Positions 33,677 through 39,004 of a DNA stretch of 39,004 bases are shown here, one piece after another (position 1 is the first letter of the stretch; each line of letters begins with the position of its first letter). A program made the position numbers and the translations under genes. The DNA is taken from contig NZ_NKTZ01000019.1 of NCBI RefSeq assembly GCF_003207855.1, positions 1 to 39,004 on the forward strand. Reading direction: 5' to 3'. This DNA comes from Komagataeibacter rhaeticus (GTDB lineage Bacteria > Pseudomonadota > Alphaproteobacteria > Acetobacterales > Acetobacteraceae). The notes under the pieces are model-generated. The model was not told the origin of the DNA, did not search any database, and saw nothing but the letters and a program-made list of their open reading frames with translations.

Positions 33677-34414
33677 TCAGTCCGCCAGGTCGGTGGTTTC
33701 GTCCTCGGGCAGCTGGCCTGCCTGCATGACGTGTACACGCATCATCTGGTAGGCCAGTTCACCGTGGCCTTCCAGAATGGCATGGACAATGGTCTGGTGC
33801 TGGGCATGGGACACGTTCATCTGTTCGACCGACCCCATCCGTTCGACACGGGTATAGGGCAGTACGCGCTGGCGCATCTGCGTGACTGAATCAGCCATGA
33901 TCTCGTTATGCGCACCCTGCCGGATCGCGGTATGCAGCCGTTCGTTATGCCGGTCGAAACCGGCACGGCTGCCCTGGCGTATGATGTCGGAGAGTTCTTC
34001 GTTGATGGTGTGCAGATGGTCGCGTTCCGCGTCGCTCATGCGTTCGGCCGCAAGCCGGGCGGTCGCGGCTTCCAGTTCGGCTATGACCTCCAGCGTCTGT
34101 ATGACGCGCGTATCGTTCATCTTGGTCACGATCACGCCCTGACGCGGGCGGATCTCCACCGTGCCCTGTGCTGCCAGGCGGCGCAGGGCCTCGCGCACCG
34201 GTGTGCGCGAGACGCTGAACATCTGCCCCAGGCTTTCTTCTTCCAGCCACATGCCCGGTGTGAAGACGCCCGATGCAATCGCCTTCTGGATCCGTTCCTG
34301 CACGATACTGGCCAGCGTGGGCGCGCGCGTCGTGCCCTTGCGGGCGGTGCGGCGGCCACGCGCGCGGGCCATGGCCGGGTTCAGGTTCTCGGTCAGTTCA
34401 TCTTCACCGGTCAT
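33677..34414 (-). CDS. GntR-family (FCD/VanR-type) transcriptional regulator
   Basis: A 245-aa regulator. The winged helix covers residues about 33-100 (LASIVQERIQKAIASG, LGQMFSVSRTPVREALRRLAAQG, IRPRQGVIV). It is followed by an all-helical FCD effector domain with possible metal-binding residues in FDRHNERLH and SHAQHQTIVH. The N terminus is arginine/alanine-rich. The start codon overlaps the aldehyde dehydrogenase stop (ATGA), so regulator and enzymes are translated together and autoregulation of the whole operon is likely. FCD regulators respond to carboxylic acids, which would fit an acid product of the neighbouring aldehyde dehydrogenase. tenA follows after 58 bp. Confidence 0.9.
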   Translation of the reverse strand: MTGEDELTENLNPAMARARGRRTARKGTTRAPTLASIVQERIQKAIASGVFTPGMWLEEESLGQMFSVSRTPVREALRRLAAQGTVEIRPRQGVIVTKMNDTRVIQTLEVIAELEAATARLAAERMSDAERDHLHTINEELSDIIRQGSRAGFDRHNERLHTAIRQGAHNEIMADSVTQMRQRVLPYTRVERMGSVEQMNVSHAQHQTIVHAILEGHGELAYQMMRVHVMQAGQLPEDETTDLAD

Positions 34415-35952
34415 AGGCGCGCTACAATTCCCTTCAGTTCGGTATAATGCTCTATAGCAGGGAAACCGGCGGCGCGCCCCCAGCCGGACTGCTTGAACCC
34501 ACCCATGGGCAGGGCGGGATCAAAGAAATTATGCGTGTTGATGCATACATTGCCTGCCTTGATGCGCCGTGCCAGACGGTGGGCGCGCGACAGGCCGGTA
34601 GTCCAGATACTGGCATGCAGGCCGTAGACCGTATCATTGGCCATGCGCACCACATCATCGATCTGGCCATCGCCAAAGCGGCGGACGCACAGTACCGGCC
34701 CGAAGATCTCTTCGCGGTACAGCGCTGCCTCCGGGTCGACATCGACTGCAATGGTGGGCTGCATGAAATAGCCCGGCCCATCAACGGGCGCGCCCCCCGT
34801 TGCAAAGCAGGTACCCGCGCGTGACGCGGTGGCCAGATAGCCCGCCACCCGGTCGCGCTGTTCGGCTGAAACCAGCGGGCCGAGCCGTGTCGCCTCATCA
34901 AGGCCATGCCCGATGGCAAGGTTGCGGGCAAAGGCCGTAATGCCGTCAAGCAGGCGGTCATATATGCGTTCATGCACGAACACACGCGAGCCCGCCGTGC
35001 AGACCTGCCCCGCGCTGAAGAAAATGGCGGAGGCAATGCCTGGCACCGCCTGTTCAGGATCGGCGTCGTCCAGCACGATCATGGGCGATTTGCCACCCAG
35101 TTCCAGGAACACCCGCTTCATGTTGCCGGCCGCCGCGCGAATGATCCCGCGCCCGACCTGGGTGGAACCGGTAAAGGAAATCGCATCGACATCGGCATGG
35201 CTGGCAAGGGCGGCCCCCGCGGTTTCACCCTCCCCCGACACGATATTGACCACGCCGGGGGGGAAACCGGCCTGCTCAATCAGGTGACTCAGATGCAGCG
35301 TGGTCAGGGATGTCTGTTCGGCAGGCTTGACCACAACGGCGCAGCCTGCCGCCAGTGCCGGGGCCATGCGCCATATCGCGAGTTCCAGCGGGTAATTCCA
35401 TGGCACGATGACCGCCACCACGCCCACCGGTTCGCGCTCCGTATAGGCATGGAAGGTGCCGGGGGCGGAAACGGGCACGCTCTCCCCGTTTATCTTGGTG
35501 GCCCAGCCCGCCATGTATTCCAGCATGCCGGTCGAGCCGGGCAGGTCAACGAGCCGGGTTTCAAAAACCGGCCGCCCCGTGTCAAGCGCTTCCAGCCGGG
35601 CGAACACATCCGCCTGCTGGTGCAGCAGGTCCGCCAGCCGCCACAGCAGGCGGCCACGATCCGCGCCGTTCATGCGCGACCACGGGCCGCTTTCCATCGC
35701 GCGCCGCGCGCTGATGACGGCAAGATCGATATCCGCGCTGCCCGAACGGGGAATACGTGCGATTTCACGCTCCGTGGCGGGATCGATGACGGGCAGTGTC
35801 TCCCCCGACAGGCTCTCGCGCCACTGGCCATCAATGAAGTTACGATGCGGCGCGGACAGGATGGCAAAGGCATCCGGCCCCAGAAGGGCTGCAAGGTCGG
35901 GTTCCATCCGGCGGCCCATCATTGTGAAGTTCTTTTCATCTTGTGGTTTCAT
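34411..35952 (-). CDS. NAD(P)+-dependent aldehyde dehydrogenase
   Basis: A 513-aa enzyme of the betaine-aldehyde/phenylacetaldehyde dehydrogenase type that oxidises an aldehyde to its acid. Conserved residues are complete: Asn186 (VPWNYP), KPAEQTSL, the coenzyme loop FTGSTQVG, Glu284 (LELGGKSP), nucleophile Cys318 (SAGQVCTAGSR) and EEIFGPVL. The start at 35952 lies 4 bp after the stop of the DMFase-like large subunit; an alternative ATG is at 35922. The end overlaps the GntR start. In this operon it could oxidise the carbaldehyde formed from a hydroxymethyl side chain, such as the 5-hydroxymethyl group of the thiamine pyrimidine, but the substrate is inferred. Confidence 0.9.
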   Translation of the reverse strand: MKPQDEKNFTMMGRRMEPDLAALLGPDAFAILSAPHRNFIDGQWRESLSGETLPVIDPATEREIARIPRSGSADIDLAVISARRAMESGPWSRMNGADRGRLLWRLADLLHQQADVFARLEALDTGRPVFETRLVDLPGSTGMLEYMAGWATKINGESVPVSAPGTFHAYTEREPVGVVAVIVPWNYPLELAIWRMAPALAAGCAVVVKPAEQTSLTTLHLSHLIEQAGFPPGVVNIVSGEGETAGAALASHADVDAISFTGSTQVGRGIIRAAAGNMKRVFLELGGKSPMIVLDDADPEQAVPGIASAIFFSAGQVCTAGSRVFVHERIYDRLLDGITAFARNLAIGHGLDEATRLGPLVSAEQRDRVAGYLATASRAGTCFATGGAPVDGPGYFMQPTIAVDVDPEAALYREEIFGPVLCVRRFGDGQIDDVVRMANDTVYGLHASIWTTGLSRAHRLARRIKAGNVCINTHNFFDPALPMGGFKQSGWGRAAGFPAIEHYTELKGIVARL

Positions 35953-35956
35953 CCTG

Positions 35957-38185
35957 TCAGAACGATACGGGCCTGGCCGCCGCGGCCGGCAGTTCAAAGG
36001 GAGTGGGATCGATGAAGCGCCGCACGACGTTGCCCGTCATGCGCGAGACGGAATTGTCATAACCCGCATGGGACAGGCTGCCGCTCCAGGCGATCGATCC
36101 GGTTGAAAATACCGCGCCCCCCTCAGCCGTTTCGAAAAACACGATTTCGGCACGGACCAGGTCGGACTGGGCCGCTCCCTGCCCTGCATAATTGATGAGC
36201 AGCGCACAGGTGGATGGAAGATAGGTGTTGGTATGTCCTTCCGACCGTGCAAGGACCAGCGTGTTCAGCGGCGTGCCTTTGGCGCTGTTGGCACGGTCGA
36301 GTTCTATGCCGGCCGCGCCCCCGCCAATCAGCCCGAAATCACCGATGATGTCGCCCTTCATGCCCTCGAACACGAAGGCGACGCGCGGGTTGTCGCTATC
36401 CGGCTGGCGGCGGAAGTAGGTGCACCTGTCAAACCCCTGCCCGATAAACCCGGACCCCAGGGTTTTATGTGGTGGCCGGCCGATCCGTTCCCACAGGCCA
36501 CCATATTCGCCGCCGAAGGCATGGCAGCTTTCGCCGGGGTCGGTTATCCAGCCATTGCCAACCTCACAGCGGCGCAGTTCCATCACACCGGGAATGGCCG
36601 GATGATAGACGACCCGCCAGTACAGCGCGTTCCCCCCCAGTGAAACCAGTCGTCCGCCCTGCGCACGGTGTGCCGCCAGCGCATCGAGCATCCGGGTCGA
36701 GACATATTCCGGGTGGCTGGCCAGCATGACGCAGCGATAGGGGGCAAGGGCGTGCAGGCCCTCCCGGTCCAGATCCTCGTCGGTGATGATGTCGTAGTCG
36801 AATTTTTCATGCTCGAGCCAGTCGATGATATGCGTATCGGCATTCATCTGCCACAGGCCCGAACCCGTGCCCCCAAGCCATGACTGGTATTTGGGCCGCA
36901 TGTTCAGCACCGGACGCAGGCGTGAGGAAATCATGATGCCCGACCCGTCGCTGTGCCGGTCATACAGCGAGGCGCCGAATTCACGCCGTTCGGCCAGGAA
37001 CACGTCCGATGTGCCGAATACAGGCACATGGTCATGTACCCGCTCCGCCAGGGCGGCATCGATGGCAAGGTGCTCATTGGCATAGGCCAGGTAGCTTGCG
37101 GTCGGCAGGATGAAGACCAGCGGCGCGTGCCCGGTGCCCGGCGCGCGGCGGATGACGAAGGGGATATGGTCCTCATCCGTGGCGCTGCGCAGGCGGGCGG
37201 CGTACAGCCCGCTCTTCAGCCCCGGGGGGACCCGCCATGCGAAATCGCTGTCCCAGCAGGCATCCACCAGGTCATCTTCATGAAAATGGATGGCGCCATA
37301 CTGTTCCGGCGCATCCTGCCAGGAGCGGACGGTACCGTTCCAGTTATGTCCGGTCATGGCGCGCGCGGGCATCTGCCACGTCCGTCCATGCAGCCTGAAG
37401 GGACCGTGGTCGCAGATATCCTGCCCATCGATCCCGATGGCAAAATCCCACTGCCCGATAACCGCGCCGGCATGGTCCGACAGGCACGGCGCCTCAAGCT
37501 TGCCATTGTAGAAACCGCTGAAGACCCTATCGCCCCCGGCCGTTGCTCGGGCCGCGATGATGATGCGTGCAGCGGGTGTCCATGCCGGTTCGATGCCACA
37601 GGCGACCGTGATGGCCGCGCTGTCGGCAATGCCGGCGCAGCTTTCCAGTGCGCCCTGTGTCAGGGTCAGTTCATTCCTGGCCGGATCAAGGGTGACGCGC
37701 ACCCTGTACCATTCATGCCGGCGCATGGGAACGCCGGCCGCGCAGACGACACATCCCTGCGCGGCCTGCACCATGGCGTATGCGCCGTCCTCTCCCCTTA
37801 TGCCAATTTCAATTCCACCACCCGATACGGGATCGCGCAGGCTGAACATGACCTGCCCCGCGCCATCGGCCCCGCTGCTTTCAGGCAGGGTCGGGCGTGC
37901 AAGCACGGACAGGCTCCAGCCCGCCGCCAGCTTTTCCAGCGGGACGGCGGCATCGACCATGATGCAGGATCCCGGATGGACCTTCTGCGTCCGGCCCTGG
38001 ACACGCCATGCGGTGCCGGGTACCTCTTCCTCGCGGTAGCCGGAACCGGCGGGGTTCAGGTCGCCATTGATGATCCGCACGATTGTGGCGTCATACGCTT
38101 CCGCCGTTTCGCTGCTAATGTGAAAGGAGATTTCATCGCCTTCCGTCACGCTGATCTGGTCGGCATAGCCAAGCAGGGTCTTCAT
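35957..38185 (-). CDS. N,N-dimethylformamidase-like large (catalytic) subunit
   Basis: A 742-aa protein collinear with the large subunit of bacterial N,N-dimethylformamidase (about 760 aa), an iron-dependent amidase that cleaves DMF to dimethylamine and formate. Shared blocks are YADQISVTEGDEISF at the N terminus, INGDLNPAGSGYREE, a central lectin-like region with PEQYGAIHFHEDD, then LPTASYLAYANEH (residues 361-372), LRPKYQ, HIIDWLEHEKFDYD, ASHPEYVS (489-496) and NSVSRMTGNVV. In the known enzyme a mononuclear iron is held by tyrosine and glutamate residues; the tyrosine of SYLAYANE and the HPEY glutamate are kept. It overlaps the small-subunit gene by ATGA. Beside tenA and thiaminase genes the true substrate may be a formamide-like pyrimidine fragment rather than DMF. 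Confidence 0.85.
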   Translation of the reverse strand: MKTLLGYADQISVTEGDEISFHISSETAEAYDATIVRIINGDLNPAGSGYREEEVPGTAWRVQGRTQKVHPGSCIMVDAAVPLEKLAAGWSLSVLARPTLPESSGADGAGQVMFSLRDPVSGGGIEIGIRGEDGAYAMVQAAQGCVVCAAGVPMRRHEWYRVRVTLDPARNELTLTQGALESCAGIADSAAITVACGIEPAWTPAARIIIAARATAGGDRVFSGFYNGKLEAPCLSDHAGAVIGQWDFAIGIDGQDICDHGPFRLHGRTWQMPARAMTGHNWNGTVRSWQDAPEQYGAIHFHEDDLVDACWDSDFAWRVPPGLKSGLYAARLRSATDEDHIPFVIRRAPGTGHAPLVFILPTASYLAYANEHLAIDAALAERVHDHVPVFGTSDVFLAERREFGASLYDRHSDGSGIMISSRLRPVLNMRPKYQSWLGGTGSGLWQMNADTHIIDWLEHEKFDYDIITDEDLDREGLHALAPYRCVMLASHPEYVSTRMLDALAAHRAQGGRLVSLGGNALYWRVVYHPAIPGVMELRRCEVGNGWITDPGESCHAFGGEYGGLWERIGRPPHKTLGSGFIGQGFDRCTYFRRQPDSDNPRVAFVFEGMKGDIIGDFGLIGGGAAGIELDRANSAKGTPLNTLVLARSEGHTNTYLPSTCALLINYAGQGAAQSDLVRAEIVFFETAEGGAVFSTGSIAWSGSLSHAGYDNSVSRMTGNVVRRFIDPTPFELPAAAARPVSF

Positions 38186-38556
38186 CGGGCCTCTCCCCCC
38201 GTATTTCGCGGGGCCGGGCCCGGTGATGCGGGGCCATCAAATTCGGCGGGCAGGCGCGTGCCGGTTTCCGCTTCCCATCGTCTGCGGAAGATGTCCCATT
38301 CCGCTTCCACAAGGTCGTCATATTCCACGCCCGGCACCGGCACCGGCGGCATGCCGCGTATGCCCGACAGGCGGGCCAGTGCCCACTTCCTGTGGGGTTC
38401 CAGGCAGATGATGCAGTATTTCCCGCCCATCGTGCCGGTGCGCAGGATGTTCAGCACCGCTTCCAGCGCCGGGCTGTGCAGGCCGATGGGACAGGCCCGG
38501 AATTCCCGCACCGGGCCGAGATCGGTCGGGTCGATCCGGGGGGCATTGGGTCTCAT
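38182..38556 (-). CDS. Small subunit partner of the DMFase-like amidase
   Basis: A 124-aa cytosolic protein directly upstream of, and overlapping by ATGA, the DMFase-like large-subunit gene. Its middle (MGGKYCIICLEPHRKWALARLSG) and end (VEAEWDIFRRRWEAETG) resemble the small alpha subunit of dimethylformamidase in size and general character, although the match is weaker than for the large subunit. In the known enzyme small and large subunits form a stable complex needed for activity. Its own start overlaps the stop of the truncated binding-protein gene (ATGA at 38553-38556), showing that the binding protein, small and large subunits were once one translational unit. Confidence 0.72.
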   Translation of the reverse strand: MRPNAPRIDPTDLGPVREFRACPIGLHSPALEAVLNILRTGTMGGKYCIICLEPHRKWALARLSGIRGMPPVPVPGVEYDDLVEAEWDIFRRRWEAETGTRLPAEFDGPASPGPAPRNTGGEAR

Positions 38557-38906
38557 GTCCGTGTTTCCGTGGCAAAGCTGTCCAGCGGCGCCAGTTTTGA
38601 AATGACGCCGTAAGCCAGGCAGAACTTCTCGAATGTCTCATAGCGCGCCGTATCCAGGTGCCCCGGGTTCTCGGGTATCCACCCGCTGGTCATGGCCCAG
38701 GCTTTTTCAAGCACGGGCGTGTCCTGTTCGGTATGTCTGGCGACAAAGGCGCGCCGCATGTCATCGGGATGGGCAAGCAGTGCCGCGCGCCCTTCCGCAA
38801 CGGCGGCAATGAAGCGTGGAATGCGTGGGTCCGCCCGCAGGTCCTGCCGTGTCAGCATGATCAGTTCATCATACAGGGGCACGCCATGATCTTCCGGTGC
38901 GAAGAG
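38553..38906 (-). pseudogene. C-terminal remnant of an NMT1/ThiY-type binding protein
   Basis: About 118 codons that read as the last third of a periplasmic binding protein of the NMT1/ThiY class: LFAPEDHGVPLYDELI, then LRADPRIPRFIAAVAEGRAALLAHPDD, and a final WIPENPGHLDTARYETFEKF block in which such proteins place their last helices. The frame enters from the right without a start codon of its own, and family-like sequence stops at about 38906, where an insertion-sequence-like end begins. A GTG at 38882 is the nearest possible start but would encode no signal peptide or ligand domain. The stop overlaps the small-subunit start. So the operon once began with, or contained, its own importer component, which is now broken in this strain. 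Confidence 0.7.
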
Positions 38907-39004
38907 GTTCTTCCGTACTTTTCGTGATGGGTATCTTGTACTGAGGTTCCGGAACTGGGAAATCCAGAAAGTCGTTCACTTTCATGGATATTCCCCAGTG
39001 TCAC
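38906..39004. mobile_element. Probable end of an ISL3-type insertion sequence
   Basis: From 38906 the plus strand reads GGTTCTTCCGTACTTTTCGT, resembling the terminal inverted repeats of ISL3-family elements (for example the GGCTCTTCC start recalled for IS31831). It begins exactly where binding-protein homology ends. Base composition drops compared with the neighbouring genes. An ATG at 38984 pointing right (reading M-D-I-P-Q-C-H to the window end) could be the transposase start, but too little is visible to prove it. The other end and target duplication lie outside the window. Confidence 0.5.

Noticed and set aside
34906-38605. Plus-strand open frames opposite aldehyde dehydrogenase and the DMFase-like gene
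   Set aside because: These are artefacts of high third-position GC; the minus-strand proteins carry all family motifs.
1-39004. CRISPR arrays, tRNA genes and prophage genes
   Set aside because: No regularly spaced repeats, tRNA-like cloverleaf sequences, or phage structural or integrase genes were recognised.
38882-39004. Short minus-strand frame beginning with ATG-AAA-GTG-AAC near 38986
   Set aside because: It runs 38 codons, ends inside the binding-protein remnant in another frame and resembles no known protein; likely chance frame within the insertion-sequence end.

Overview
The window reads as accessory chromosome of a high-GC alphaproteobacterium, most likely an acetic acid bacterium (Acetobacteraceae; Komagataeibacter/Gluconacetobacter-like). 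The grounds are codon use and protein style, plus a T-rich/A-rich stem-loop repeat (GTCGCC-T5/A5-GGCGAC flanked by AAAGTTTTTGG/CCAAAAACTTT arms) that I remember as common in those genomes. No rRNA, tRNA, CRISPR or phage genes were found. Nearly every gene is catabolic, transport or regulatory. The genus is an inference.

Layout. (1) 297-4174, minus strand: secreted nucleoside hydrolase, MFS transporter, secretory lipase. (2) 4276-8424: a folate one-carbon module around an IclR regulator. MetF-like, FolD and an NAD(P)H:quinone-type oxidoreductase lie to the left, and IclR plus a second, degenerate FolD lie to the right. A strong double palindrome sits in the divergent promoter. (3) 8557-12610, minus strand: adenine deaminase, AzgA-type purine permease and a GntR/UTRA regulator whose leader carries an intrinsic-terminator hairpin. 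(4) 12801-15212, plus strand: secreted acid phosphatase/phospholipase C-type enzyme and an RNase T2 lipoprotein. (5) 15314-20423, minus strand: carboxylesterase, phospholipase D/nuclease-type protein, S1/P1 nuclease and a periplasmic purine-nucleoside-permease (NUP) family protein, all with signal peptides. (6) 20642-23404, minus strand: periplasmic amidohydrolase and a cytosine-deaminase-like enzyme. (7) 23613-31266, plus strand: a tight eight-gene operon with an NMT1/ThiY-type ABC importer, creatininase-family amidohydrolase, FAD oxidoreductase, CocE/NonD hydrolase, cupin and a RutB-like cysteine hydrolase. (8) 31322-38906, minus strand and convergent with (7): a coupled operon with the C-terminal remnant of a second NMT1/ThiY-type binding protein, the small and large subunits of an N,N-dimethylformamidase-like amidase, aldehyde dehydrogenase, GntR/FCD regulator, TenA (thiaminase II) and a secreted thiaminase I homologue. 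The window ends in what looks like the terminal repeat of an ISL3-type insertion sequence that cut the binding-protein gene.

Two themes emerge. First, regions 1 and 3-6 together form a nearly complete extracellular nucleic-acid scavenging line: RNA/ssDNA nucleases, phosphatase, nucleoside-processing proteins, base uptake, then adenine/cytosine deamination. Second, regions 7-8, perhaps with the deaminases of region 6, look like an undescribed catabolic pathway for thiamine or a thiamine-derived 4-aminopyrimidine. Secreted thiaminase I would cleave the vitamin, an NMT1-type ABC system would import the pyrimidine, and TenA, a deaminase, oxidases and several unusual C-N amidohydrolases (DMFase-like, creatininase-like, RutB-like) would take it apart. 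The substrate assignment is inference from family membership and gene order. The families themselves are mostly clear from the sequence.
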